Of a stretch of DNA of 64,000 nt, positions 38,087 through 46,962 are shown in pieces. The translations under genes were made by a program, and so were the position numbers. Origin of the DNA: Fischerella muscicola PCC 7414 (lineage in GTDB: Bacteria; Cyanobacteriota; Cyanobacteriia; Cyanobacteriales; Nostocaceae); contig NZ_AJLK01000156.1 in the NCBI RefSeq assembly GCF_000317205.1, forward strand, positions 1 to 64,000, read 5' to 3'. Position 1 is the first letter of the stretch, and the number at the start of each line of letters is the position of its first letter. Under the pieces are notes generated by a model that did not search any database, had not been told where the DNA came from, and worked only from the letters and a program-made list of their open reading frames with translations.

Positions 38087-39163
38087 TTAATCAAGGTGTT
38101 TAAACACCATTTTTAATAGGTCTGATTGTGTAAATGGCTTAGTTAAATAGCCCGATGACCTTACCATTTTTGCCTTGGCTCTGTCTATAAATCCTGTTCT
38201 GCCAGTCACCATGATTATAGGTGTATTTTTAAAAGCTGAATGCCTACGCAACAAAGAACATAGTTCGTAGCCATCTAAATTTGGCATTTCCACATCTAGT
38301 AAAATTAGATCAGGTTTGCTACGAAGAATTTGCATTAAAGCTTTCACCGGATCGTTAATCATTACAACTGAAAAGGTATTTTCATCCAAAAAATTCCTGA
38401 TGGAATTTAAAACTGTTTGACTATCATCAATACAAGCTACTGTGTATAAACTCCTGTTAGCAGGCTGTAAGGGAATCTGGCTATGCAGGATACTATCTGA
38501 AGTTTCCAAATTATGATTGTCTTTTGTTGGTTGTTGCTCAGGCTGAGCTTGAGGTTGCACCCTCCTTTGAGATGGTGTTTTCAGCAAACTTTGGGAACTT
38601 TCTTCGGTATTAACTGTTGAATATTGCTCTTGCTTATTTCGTAACTGCTTTTGACAGTGTTCTACTAATAATCGTAAATCTAATCGGCAAAACTTTGGTA
38701 GTTCATCTAAAGGAGTTTCACGATAAAACTCATAGCTACCTTGTTTTAATATCAAGAATGACTCCAGCACTTCTTTGGCTAATTCATCTATCAAAATAGC
38801 TGCTTGCGGAGGAGTAATGTAGTCTTGATTTACCAGCCAGCAAATAGCTTGATAATCTGCGTGTGGCATCGATTGATTGTCGTTCTTGGTGTCAAACATT
38901 AACCGCATTTGCACACGATTTGCACCTAATAAATTCGGAATTTGTTGGCTTAAACGTCGCAATTGATGATCCAACCGCTCAAACAATTTGTCGGCAGAGG
39001 AGGCGTAGGTCAGTTTTCCTTCTTCTAAATAAATGGTCCAAGAGTTTGTATCAGTATATACTCGCAAGCAACCCGTAGCACGTCTACTAGTTAACTGTGC
39101 TAATAGAGACAGGGGATGTAGTTTCTGAAAAAATCTGTAGCTACTTATAGGACTTGTGCTCAT
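38087..39163 (-). CDS. pixG: PixG, PATAN domain response regulator (PatA-like)
   Basis: A 358-residue protein. The N-terminal part (1-165) is a PATAN/DUF4388 domain with GCLRVYTDTNSWTIYLEEGK, QDYITPPQAAILIDELAKEV and GSYEFYRETPLDELPKFCRL. A Gln/Ser-rich linker (about 170-235) joins it to a C-terminal receiver with Asp290 in LILLDVEMPNLDG and GYLTKPFTQSDL. PATAN receivers (PatA, PixG, PixE) act on the pilus motor PilB and set movement polarity. It is first in the pixGHIJL operon, with 118 bp to pixH. Confidence 0.92.
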   Translation of the reverse strand: MSTSPISSYRFFQKLHPLSLLAQLTSRRATGCLRVYTDTNSWTIYLEEGKLTYASSADKLFERLDHQLRRLSQQIPNLLGANRVQMRLMFDTKNDNQSMPHADYQAICWLVNQDYITPPQAAILIDELAKEVLESFLILKQGSYEFYRETPLDELPKFCRLDLRLLVEHCQKQLRNKQEQYSTVNTEESSQSLLKTPSQRRVQPQAQPEQQPTKDNHNLETSDSILHSQIPLQPANRSLYTVACIDDSQTVLNSIRNFLDENTFSVVMINDPVKALMQILRSKPDLILLDVEMPNLDGYELCSLLRRHSAFKNTPIIMVTGRTGFIDRAKAKMVRSSGYLTKPFTQSDLLKMVFKHLD

Positions 39164-39853
39164 TTTGATTCTACTTGTTGCTCAATTAGATGGGTCTAAG
39201 CTATATTTATCAGAGGGTTTGGACAATAGAATTGCATAAAACTTAATTTCCTGTATTAAAAAACACAGATATAGTCGGTTGTGTTTGTAACTAAATTTAA
39301 AGTAAGTAACTTGATATTTTGGTAATAAAATCACCATCAAGTTATAAGTAAGAGTTATTTTACTTACTTATACTGAGATTAACAAACATTCTCCGGCAAA
39401 AAGCAAAAAAAATGTGAAGACTAGATTAAACGATTTACCCTTAAGTAAATATTATGTAATTGATACTGTCACATTAGTGACCGAAATTACAAACTCAGAC
39501 TTGCTCTTTTCAGTGCTGTGACTCAAGCATCATTCCCTCAGTAAATTTGATTTAATTTAAGTGAATATACTTAGCTGGTCAAATTTTAACAATATTTTTT
39601 AGCCTACAGTAGATCCTATTTTTAGTGATTTTTACAATGAATTAGTTAGTTTAGGTTATATATTAGTATTATCATTTACAGGGATTAAAGTATTATTTAA
39701 TACAATTTGTTAAAAAGCTTAAGTTTCTAGTAAAATGCGATCGCCTAAATTATTTTTGCGCCACTAAAGACATCTATCACTCTCTTGGTAGAAATAAGAG
39801 AGATAGTTGTGTGTATTCAATGTAACTATATCTTAAAGTAATCCACTGGGTTC
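39164..39853. other. upstream region of the pix operon
   Basis: About 690 bp of AT-rich non-coding DNA that should hold the pixG promoter. I see no coding frame and cannot pick an operator with confidence. One HIP1-like site occurs near 39736. Confidence 0.45.
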
Positions 39854-39965
39854 CTAGTAGTTCACCAAATTGATTTTGATAGGTCGGCCAGATCCCCGAC
39901 TTTTTTAAAAAAGTCGGGGATCTGACGCCTCGCAAGCTGTCAAAACTTGTGTGGTGGAGTACTAG
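39854..39965. mobile_element. 112-bp MITE-like element, copy A
   Basis: Ends CTAGTAGTTCACCA and (inverted) CTAGTACTCCACCA. The centre is the palindrome AGATCCCCGACTTTTTT / AAAAAAGTCGGGGATCT. About nine tenths of its bases match copy B at 46666-46776 in the same order, including the flanking ATTGATTTTGATAGG. There is no coding capacity. Confidence 0.85.
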
Positions 39966-40149
39966 CTCGACTTTATGTCAATCAAAAAATGCAAGGTGTT
40001 TTATTTGGCAAAAGTTTTAACCAGTGACTGATGATGACATCTAAAAGGAATAAAGGTTTTAACTTTTGTATCGTATTTTCGCCAAATGGAGAAAGCCGAG
40101 CTAGGAAATTTTCAGCTTGTTTAAGCCCTGAAGTGATGGGCGCGAATTT
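39966..40149. other. non-coding stretch downstream of the permease
   Basis: No gene or hairpin that I can support. Confidence 0.4.
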
Positions 40150-41538
40150 TTACTTTTTTAAGGCTGCTGCTTCTTCTGGGGCCTGAGCAACTAATCGATT
40201 TCTACTAAAGAAAAAGTAGAGAGTTGCTAAAACCATAACAGTTACAACGCCCCAAATACCAACTTGGTAAGTAGGTACAGATAAACAGGCTATTAAAGCA
40301 AAAAGAGCCAGAGTAGTCCCAATAGCCGCTCCTGGAATACCTAATGGACTTGCGTAGGCTCTTTTGAGTTCAGCACGACTAAACTTGAGCTTGATGTAAC
40401 TGAGCATGACCAGAATATAAGATATCAATGCTGCAAAAACAGCCATATTCAAAATCAATGCATCCACTTGCTCACTGCCTATGTCAACAAGCATTACACA
40501 GATAAGTCCCACTGCGGTTCCTAGAATTAATGCTCTGTAAGGTGTCTTGTTCTTGCCAGTCACAGAAAACTGACGTGGTAAATATCCGGCACGAGAAAGG
40601 GAAAAGATTATACGCCCATAGCCGTAAATTTGAGTTGGTAAGCTAGCTCCCAAACCAAGAGTGAGTGCGATCGCTGTGATGAAATTACTAGTAGCACCCT
40701 TACCAAAGTAAGCGTCTAACCCTGCTGACAACGGCACACTTGATTGGCCAATTGCAAAAGCACCACCCCCTACACCAGAGTTTAGTACCAAGGTTAAAAC
40801 TGAAAGAACAATCAAGGTAAACATTGCTGACATTAGTCCTCTGGGCATATTCTTAGATACGTCCAGAGTTTCTTCGCTTGCTAATGGTAGTATTTCTATG
40901 GCTAAGTAGAACCAGATGGCATACGGGATCGCTGCAAAAACACCTTGCCAACCTTTAGGTAGCCAAGTTGCAGATTGTCCATAATCGGCAGAAACATTGA
41001 AGAGCAGTTCCAGCTTAAAAAAATCCGCTGCCAGCATACTTACATAAAATATGCCCAGAACCATAATTGCTATCAGAGTCAGCCAAAAACTCACGTACAG
41101 GCTCAGTTCCATACTCTGAATGCAAATTGCCACAAAAATAGCGTAGAGAATTAGCCAAATAAAGTAACTTGGTAGGGGGAACAAATTGGTAATCAAAGGC
41201 TTGAGGTAATTACTCATGCTATAGACAAGCGCAGCAGTAGCAAATACATATTCAATAGCAACGGCTACACCGCAAATATAACCCCAAAAAGGGCCAAAGG
41301 CATTACGAGTGAAAGAGTACAAACCACCTGCGTGGGGTAGCGCTACTGACAATTCTGCCAGACTATAAACCATGCATATATACATGATCGCCATTAGAAA
41401 AGTGGCAATAGTTAAACCCCAAAAACCACCCGCTATTAGTCCATAGTTCCAACCATAGAAGTCACCTGAGATGACAGCACCTACAAAGCTGGAATACCTC
41501 TGGCAATAGCTGTTTTCACCAATTTTTCCGCAACCCAT
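40150..41538 (-). CDS. APC permease (ethanolamine permease-like), N-terminally truncated
   Basis: A membrane protein of 462 codons with about 12 segments. VGAVISGDFYGWNYGLIAGG, AIMYICMVYSLAELSVALPH and HAGGLYSFTRNAFGPFWGY match the ethanolamine permease branch of the APC family. Family homology starts only at VGAVISG, in the middle of TM1. The 18 residues before it (MGCGKIGENSYCQRYSSF) are the upstream adenylation-protein gene read in another frame. The first half of TM1 and the original start are therefore missing, and the remaining frame overlaps the neighbour by 58 bp. The product is probably not functional unless an alternative start rescues it. Confidence 0.85.
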   Translation of the reverse strand: MGCGKIGENSYCQRYSSFVGAVISGDFYGWNYGLIAGGFWGLTIATFLMAIMYICMVYSLAELSVALPHAGGLYSFTRNAFGPFWGYICGVAVAIEYVFATAALVYSMSNYLKPLITNLFPLPSYFIWLILYAIFVAICIQSMELSLYVSFWLTLIAIMVLGIFYVSMLAADFFKLELLFNVSADYGQSATWLPKGWQGVFAAIPYAIWFYLAIEILPLASEETLDVSKNMPRGLMSAMFTLIVLSVLTLVLNSGVGGGAFAIGQSSVPLSAGLDAYFGKGATSNFITAIALTLGLGASLPTQIYGYGRIIFSLSRAGYLPRQFSVTGKNKTPYRALILGTAVGLICVMLVDIGSEQVDALILNMAVFAALISYILVMLSYIKLKFSRAELKRAYASPLGIPGAAIGTTLALFALIACLSVPTYQVGIWGVVTVMVLATLYFFFSRNRLVAQAPEEAAALKK

Positions 41539-43493
41539 TTACTTTGGGCATAACCATCAGAAAGCCCTTTTGCATCAGCAAGATCATCTGTCAAATTGCT
41601 AGAGTCGAGATTCCCAGTGTCTGCGATCGCCCCAGCAAGTCCAGCTATTGTTGGAACCTGAAACAAAGATAGTAAAGGCAATTTTAACTGGAATTCTGTG
41701 CCAATTTGGGACAGCAGTTGGGTGTAAAGCAGAGAATTTCCTCCCAGTTCAAAAAAGTCATCATACACACCCACTTGCTCAATGTCCAAAATACGTATCC
41801 ATATCTGAGCTAATTTTTCTTCCAGTGGAGTGCGAGGAGTAACAAACTCTGTGCTTATATCGGGTCTTTTTTGTTGAGAAATAGCTGGTAGCGCCCGACG
41901 ATCTACCTTGCCATTCGGTGTTAAAGGTAGAGCTGCAATTGCCACAAAAGCAGTAGGAACCATGTATTCTGGTAGCTGCTTGTTTAAAAAAGTGCGTAGT
42001 TGCAAAATGTCTATGCTTTCACACTGTAATTGTTCTATCCCGTATTCTGGGACTATGTAGGCAACTAAACGTTTATGCCCAGGAACATCTTCTCGAACAA
42101 CTACCACAGCTTCTCTCACAAGAGGATGTTGGCATAAATTAGCCTCAATTTCTCCTAATTCAATGCGAAAACCACGAATTTTGACTTGATGGTCAATCCT
42201 GCCAATGTACTCGATACTGCCATCATTTAGGTAACGTGCTAGATCTCCGGTGCGATATAAACGAGCTTCTGGCTCATCGCTAAAGGGATCAGGAATAAAT
42301 TTTGTTTGTGTGAGTTCCGCCCGATTCAAATAACCTCGTGCTAAACCCGCTCCACCTATAAGTAACTCTCCTGGTTCACCTGCTGGGACTAACTTGATTG
42401 AACCGCTTTGAAAATTCTGATGGGGTTCTGCGAGATATATTTGCGTATTTGCGATCGCCTTACCAATAGGAACAGGATTTTCCCCAGCCTCTACCTGATG
42501 TACTGCTGACCAAACAGTAGTCTCTGTGGGACCGTACATATTCCACACAGAGGCACTTCTTTTGAGGAGCTGATTAGCTAAATCACGGGACATAGCCTCG
42601 CCACCGCAGAGAATTTTTAATTTGGGATTACCTTCCCAGCCTGCGGCTAAGAGCATTCGCCAAGTTGCCGGTGTGGCTTGCATAACTGTTGCATCAGATT
42701 GCTGCAAAACCTGCAATAATCTTTCGGCATTTGAGGCGACTTCTTTACTTACCAGTACGATGCAAGCACCAACTATTAGTGGTAAGTAGAGTTCCAATAC
42801 AGCAATATCAAAACAGATGGTGGTAACAGCAACTAAGGTATCTTCATGGCTGAGTCCAGGAATTTGCCTCATAGATTTGAGGAAATTCACGACTCCTCGA
42901 TGAAGAATTTGCACTCCTTTTGGTTTACCTGTTGAACCAGATGTATAAATGGTGTAGGCCAAGTTGTTGGGAGTAACTTGGCTAGTTGGGTTATCTTGAC
43001 TGTACTGAGCAATTCTCTCCCAATCAGTATCCAAGCAAACTACCTGAGCTTGATGCGCTGGCAAATGTTCTAGCTGACTTTGTTCTGTAAGCAGCACCGA
43101 CAATTGAGAATCTGCTAGCATAAACGCCAAGCGCTCTTGGGGATAGGCGGGATCGAGAGGTACATACGCTGCACCAGCTTTGAGGATGGCTAGCAGTCCA
43201 ATCAGTAATAAGGGCGATCGCTTCATGCAAATTCCAACCAACATCTCAGGTTTCACTTGCAAGCTTTGCAAATAATGAGCTAATTGATTGGCTTTGCAGT
43301 TGAGTTCGTCATATGTGATTTGTTGTTCCACTCTATGACAAGTTTGGCTCTGCGCGTCTGCAAAAATAACAGCAATGCGACCTGGTGAGCTTTTTGCTTG
43401 CAACTCGATTAACTGATGAACGCATTGACTGTTCAGGTTGTCTGCTTGAGCGCGATCGTACTTTCCACGCAACTGTTGTAATTGTGTTGGCAT
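41481..43493 (-). CDS. NRPS-like adenylation-thiolation protein with a deleted reductase domain
   Basis: A 670-residue protein. The adenylation domain begins at the N-terminus with no condensation domain. Its core motifs are LKAGAAYVPLDPAYPQERL, YTIYTSGSTGKPKGV, NMYGPTETTVWS, GELLIGGAGLARGYL, YRTGDLARY, RIDHQVKIRGFRIELGEIE and LPLTPNGKVDRRALP. A thiolation domain follows with DDFFELGGNSLLYTQ (Ser is the phosphopantetheine site, about residue 592). After it only about 35 residues remain. GYAQSKWVAEKLVKTAIARG is the middle of a thioester reductase domain, so its NAD(P)-binding start and all its C-terminal part are gone. An intact relative would be about 1000 residues. It probably once made an aldehyde or alcohol from an acyl substrate. 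Confidence 0.9.
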   Translation of the reverse strand: MPTQLQQLRGKYDRAQADNLNSQCVHQLIELQAKSSPGRIAVIFADAQSQTCHRVEQQITYDELNCKANQLAHYLQSLQVKPEMLVGICMKRSPLLLIGLLAILKAGAAYVPLDPAYPQERLAFMLADSQLSVLLTEQSQLEHLPAHQAQVVCLDTDWERIAQYSQDNPTSQVTPNNLAYTIYTSGSTGKPKGVQILHRGVVNFLKSMRQIPGLSHEDTLVAVTTICFDIAVLELYLPLIVGACIVLVSKEVASNAERLLQVLQQSDATVMQATPATWRMLLAAGWEGNPKLKILCGGEAMSRDLANQLLKRSASVWNMYGPTETTVWSAVHQVEAGENPVPIGKAIANTQIYLAEPHQNFQSGSIKLVPAGEPGELLIGGAGLARGYLNRAELTQTKFIPDPFSDEPEARLYRTGDLARYLNDGSIEYIGRIDHQVKIRGFRIELGEIEANLCQHPLVREAVVVVREDVPGHKRLVAYIVPEYGIEQLQCESIDILQLRTFLNKQLPEYMVPTAFVAIAALPLTPNGKVDRRALPAISQQKRPDISTEFVTPRTPLEEKLAQIWIRILDIEQVGVYDDFFELGGNSLLYTQLLSQIGTEFQLKLPLLSLFQVPTIAGLAGAIADTGNLDSSNLTDDLADAKGLSDGYAQSKWVAEKLVKTAIARGIPAL

Positions 43494-44539
43494 TGGAAAT
43501 CACCTAATATATTTACTTTTTGCAATCAAAGTTTTTTGCTCTAGCCAGCAAAGAGAAAAAGTTTAATAGAGGCTAATTTCGTAAATTCAGGAGTATTCAA
43601 GTTGTACGAAATTAGCATCGAAGTTTTTCTGACTCAAGGCTTGTTCTTGGGAACATAAACTGAATAACAACATTGATTACGAATAGTTTGGCTAGTTTCT
43701 CAAGGTTTCATGACTGTAAAATTGACATAGCAAATTTTTCAGTTTTCATCTTCTTAAAATTTTGATAGAACTAAATGGTTGTATAAATAATTAACTAGAT
43801 ATGCAACTTAACTAGCAACAAGTTTGCAAGTACAAGCTTATTGAAGACTCAGAAAAACTTATTTAAAAGAAAATTAATAATATCAATCAAAAAGTATTGA
43901 GAACTACTAGTCAAGACAAAATCAACTGCTCCAGTAACTCAAGTGTTGCTAAGTACCTATTTTCGTAGCGGAGATAGGTAGGTAAATATTTAAATGTAGA
44001 GCATGAATATTTGCAAAATTTCTGTTTAAACGGAATACACACATCACAAATTAACCCTGATTTTCCTGCTGCAAAAATATTAAAGTAGTTCTATATATTA
44101 TCAAAAGGGTGATTTTACTTAAAGTTAATGTAAATTTTATTGTGTATTTGAGTATACTATTAATACCAATTCAAAAATAATTTTATGAAATAGATAGCTT
44201 ATAAAGCTTGTATATCAAGTTTTTTCACAATTGAATATCTAAAAGTCTTAAATGGTATAAAAACTGAATACTTTACTTTTAGTAAAACAACTTAACTCGA
44301 ATTGATCAGTAATATTTTTTACTATATTAATAGCAATTATATTTAACTTATGAAAATTTGTAGGGCGGCATTACTCACCATACAACTATAAAATCATTTA
44401 TTTTCACAAGTAATTTATCAATTTCATAATATGGTTATATAGCTACTAATGCAAATTAGGAGTTTAGTTTCACCATAGCTACAGTAATAACTAAATTCAG
44501 GTACTTAAAGAATAAGTTTTCCTCAAAATCGGTATGCCT
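43494..44539. other. 1-kb AT-rich non-coding region
   Basis: No supported gene on either strand. A TAATACCAATTCAAAAAT sequence at 44161-44178 matches the end of the MITE-like family at 30435. The rest should include the promoter of the adenylation gene. Confidence 0.45.
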
Positions 44540-44878
44540 TTAATCGTAAGTGTTGCATCTATTTACACCTAAAGCCACATCAGCCAGTAATTCATCTGCG
44601 AGATCAAGAAGCTTGGCTATGCGTTCATCACTGAGTTGGTAATATACAAAGCGCCCTTGCTGTTGACGAATAACCAAATCACAACAGCGCAAGCATCCAA
44701 GGTGATTCGATACATTAGACTGGCTGAGTCCCGTAGCCTCAACAATTTCGTTAACAGTCAGTGGTCCAGAACGCAATGCATTCAGGATAGACATACGCGA
44801 GTGGTCAGAAAATCCCCGAAACAGTTTGACTTTTAGATCACTTACTTGAGTTCTAGTCATTTTAGTTTTAGCAATCAT
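44540..44878 (-). CDS. ArsR/SmtB-family metal sensor, CmtR-like
   Basis: A 112-residue winged-helix repressor: FSDHSRMSILNALRSGP, TVNEIVEATGLSQSNVSNHL (recognition helix) and RFVYYQLSD (wing). In the DNA-binding helix it has GCLRCC with Cys62, Cys65 and Cys66, and Cys108 near the C-terminus. Cys62, Cys66 and Cys108 have the spacing of Cys57, Cys61 and Cys102 in mycobacterial CmtR, so a Cd/Pb sensor is the best guess rather than a zinc sensor of the SmtB type. It is divergent from a metallothionein gene with a palindrome between, so it most likely represses both. Confidence 0.9.
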   Translation of the reverse strand: MIAKTKMTRTQVSDLKVKLFRGFSDHSRMSILNALRSGPLTVNEIVEATGLSQSNVSNHLGCLRCCDLVIRQQQGRFVYYQLSDERIAKLLDLADELLADVALGVNRCNTYD

Positions 44879-44910
44879 TAAAATGTCCCAAAAAGCTTTA
44901 TTATTAGTAC

Positions 44911-44930
44911 ATATCAGTGATAACTGATAT
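44911..44930. promoter_or_regulatory. candidate operator for the ArsR-type repressor
   Basis: ATATCAGT-GATA-ACTGATAT is a perfect 8-4-8 inverted repeat in the 138-bp gap between the divergent repressor and metallothionein genes. ArsR/SmtB regulators bind such AT-rich palindromes. Its arms differ from the SmtB-type TGAACA half-sites, which fits a different regulator branch. A TATAGT at 44951-44956 may be the metallothionein -10 box. Confidence 0.6.
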
Positions 44931-45016
44931 TTAATTGTGATTGAGCAAAGTATAGTGCGATCGCGCTATTTGCCAATTATTTAATGATCTCATGAAAAAA
45001 AGGAGAAGCTAAAGCT

Positions 45017-45190
45017 ATGGCAACTGTAAGCCAAGTAAAATGTGCCTGTGGTTCTTGCCTATGTGTCGTTTCCATTGAGGATGCCATTATGAAAGATGGC
45101 AAACCTTACTGCTGTGAAGCTTGTGCAAATAGCCATCAAAGCGGTGAAGTCTGTACTCAGTGTCAATCTGTTTGTGGCTGTGCATCATAA
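45017..45190 (+). CDS. smtA: bacterial metallothionein (SmtA/BmtA family)
   Basis: A 57-residue Cys-rich protein: VKCACGSCLCVVSIEDAI, then YCCEACANSHQSGE, then VCTQCQSVCGCAS. The Cys arrangement CxCxxCxC...CCxxC...CxxCxxxCxC and the DGKPYCCEACA segment match SmtA, whose zinc-finger-like fold holds a Zn4Cys9His2 cluster; one His is present. The start ATG follows AGGAG at 45001-45005. It is the likely target of the adjacent repressor and would bind Zn or Cd. Confidence 0.93.
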   Translation: MATVSQVKCACGSCLCVVSIEDAIMKDGKPYCCEACANSHQSGEVCTQCQSVCGCAS

Positions 45191-45945
45191 AGTAGACCTC
45201 CTGCACGCATAGTTGAAAAACCCCTCTTAGTCTCAGGAAGTAAGCTAAAGCGTGTCTACAATAGACTTTTATGTAGAAGTCGGGTAAAGGTGCAGGGGGA
45301 AAAGTCAAAGGGATTGTTTGTTCCTTCCCCGCCTATTACAAAAGTAACTTTAGCAAGATATTTGATAGAGGAAGACTAAATAAATTTGACTTCCTCACTT
45401 ACTAAAGGCAAGGATTAGTGCGGGGTTTCTGAATATGCATGTAAGAATACCCATGTGATTGAATTACTATCAACAATGATGAAAATAGACCTTTCCTACA
45501 CTTCTATGATATTCCAAACAATATTTTTTATATGGATATAAATTTTACAAATAAGTATGTAAATAATACTTATTTGGATAAAATGAATGCTGTCTAAGTT
45601 CTTTAAAATTTATTGTTCGTATCAATCAGTTGTCTTATAGTAATAGTAATAATTAGCAGACTCTATTGCTGAACTGTTTTTGCAAAGCCAAGATTGCCGA
45701 TAATTCCTGCGAAGTCGGGGATATTGTCTCTGAGTTAAGTTATCCAAAATTTTATAGACTGCTTGAAAACAAAGTATTAAAAATAACACTATTTAACCAA
45801 AAAATCTGCGAGGTTAAATTTTTTGTTTTGTCAAAAATTATTTTAAATTGAGTCGGTTTTATGAGAATATTCATATTGAGTGAAATACAAAATTTTAGCC
45901 AATTTTGTAAATCATTTAATAAACAAAAATAAAGGAGTAGCACTT
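45191..45945. other. 755-bp non-coding region
   Basis: AT-rich with no convincing coding frame; a 61-codon frame at 45666 has poor composition. It probably contains the promoter of the MerC gene near its right end. Confidence 0.45.
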
Positions 45946-46344
45946 GTGCGTAGCAGAAGAATGCAGATGTTGATGGATAAGGCTGCGATCGCACTTTCCA
46001 CCACTTGTGCAATCCATTGTCTATTTTTGCCGATTTTGCTGGTTGCGCTTCCTGCACTGGCAACTACTTCTGTTGGTAGCGAAAGTTTTCACCGACTTCT
46101 GCTGTGGTTTGCCTTTCCCGTCAGCGTGTTGGCTTTAACACAAGGATGTCGTCGCCACAAGGATCGAATAGTACTTACAGCTGGTGTCTTAGGATTGGTG
46201 CTTCTGACCACAACTGCGATTGCTGGTCACAGCCTTCTCAGCGAAGAGGGTGAACGTGTTGCTACGGTGTTAGGAGCAACAGCACTAGCATTTGGACATA
46301 TCCGTAACTATAGGTTATGCAATAAAAATAAATGCAATGTCTAA
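45946..46344 (+). CDS. MerC domain membrane protein
   Basis: A 132-residue protein with four predicted membrane helices. STTCAIHCLFLPILLVALPA has the conserved MerC Cys pair in helix 1. A C-terminal basic tail carries a second Cys pair (CNKNKC). The family transports Hg(II) and possibly other soft metals. GTG at 45946 is chosen because AAAGGAG lies 8-9 bases before it; reading further upstream gives an unrelated basic N-terminus. Being 755 bp from the metallothionein, on the same strand, it forms a small metal-handling locus. No merA or merR is present. Confidence 0.85.
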   Translation: MRSRRMQMLMDKAAIALSTTCAIHCLFLPILLVALPALATTSVGSESFHRLLLWFAFPVSVLALTQGCRRHKDRIVLTAGVLGLVLLTTTAIAGHSLLSEEGERVATVLGATALAFGHIRNYRLCNKNKCNV

Positions 46345-46521
46345 TTATAAGCTACATCTGAACAAGATTCTGGTGAGCAGTTATTTAAAGATGAGCTAGG
46401 ATTGGGATACCCTAGCTCTAGAATTCTTTACTAACTTCACTGACAGCTTTGTTTAGCTTTGTTGTTTTCCCACAGATGAGGCTACAGAATAATGTTGCAC
46501 TCTTATTGATTATTTATAAAG

Positions 46522-46603
46522 TGCGGATGAAAGGACTTGAACCTTCACGCCTTACGGCACTAGAACCTAAATCTAGCGCGTCTGCCAATTCCGCCACATC
46601 CGC
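46522..46603 (-). tRNA. tRNA-Leu (anticodon UAG)
   Basis: Reading on the minus strand the acceptor stem is GCGGATG / CATCCGC with A73. The anticodon arm is CTAGA-TTTAGGT-TCTAG with anticodon TAG. The long variable arm (GTGCCGTAAGGCGT) marks a class II tRNA, and the T loop GTTCAAGTC is normal. The D arm has TGGCGGAATTGGCAGACGCG as in tRNA-Leu. CCA is not encoded. Length 82 nt. Confidence 0.95.
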
Positions 46604-46665
46604 ATCAGCTTCTTATCATAGCATAAAAGTTGTCTATAGCAATACTTTTTCAGGATGAGGGACTA

Positions 46666-46776
46666 CTAGTATTTCACCACATTGATTTTGATAGGTTGGC
46701 CAGATCCCCGACTTTTTAAAAAAGTCGGGGATCTAACCCCTCGCAACTCCTCAAAACTTATGTGGTCGAGTACTAG
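46666..46776. mobile_element. 111-bp MITE-like element, copy B
   Basis: Ends CTAGTATTTCACCACA and (inverted) CTAGTACTCGACCACA, with the central palindrome AGATCCCCGACTTTTT / AAAAAGTCGGGGATCT. It is a close copy of the element at 39854-39965. Confidence 0.85.
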
Positions 46777-46820
46777 TGTTTTACCAAATTAATTTTGATG
46801 GACTGGGAGATCCCCGATTC
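46773..46820. mobile_element. truncated copy C of the same MITE-like family
   Basis: CTAGTGTTTTACCAAATTAA, then TTTTGATGGACTGGGAGATC and CCCGATTCC match the left half of copies A and B and stop before the palindrome closes. It shares CTAG with the right end of copy B, so the two are nested or head-to-tail. Confidence 0.7.
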
Positions 46821-46962
46821 CGGCAATAACCCAAGTAGATGAACTAGAAACTTTTGTATGGCTACTGTTTGCCATGATCATCGCGACTTTCAGCCAGGGG
46901 ATTGTTAAAATTCTGATAACTTCAATCACTACCTACGCAGAAAGCCTAAAAAAGCAATCGCC

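Noticed and set aside
44540-44878. A plain SmtB-type zinc sensor
   Set aside because: The cysteines lie in the recognition-helix region with CmtR spacing; the C-terminal helix lacks the SmtB Asp/His zinc set that I could recognise.
45087-45308. A minus-strand frame of 73 codons opposite the metallothionein
   Set aside because: The Cys-rich plus-strand frame is clearly the gene; the antisense frame merely mirrors it.
45666-45851. A 61-codon frame before the MerC gene
   Set aside because: It is extremely AT-rich, without motif or ribosome binding site.
46449-46658. A plus-strand frame of 69 codons
   Set aside because: It is the complement of tRNA-Leu read as protein, a common false call.
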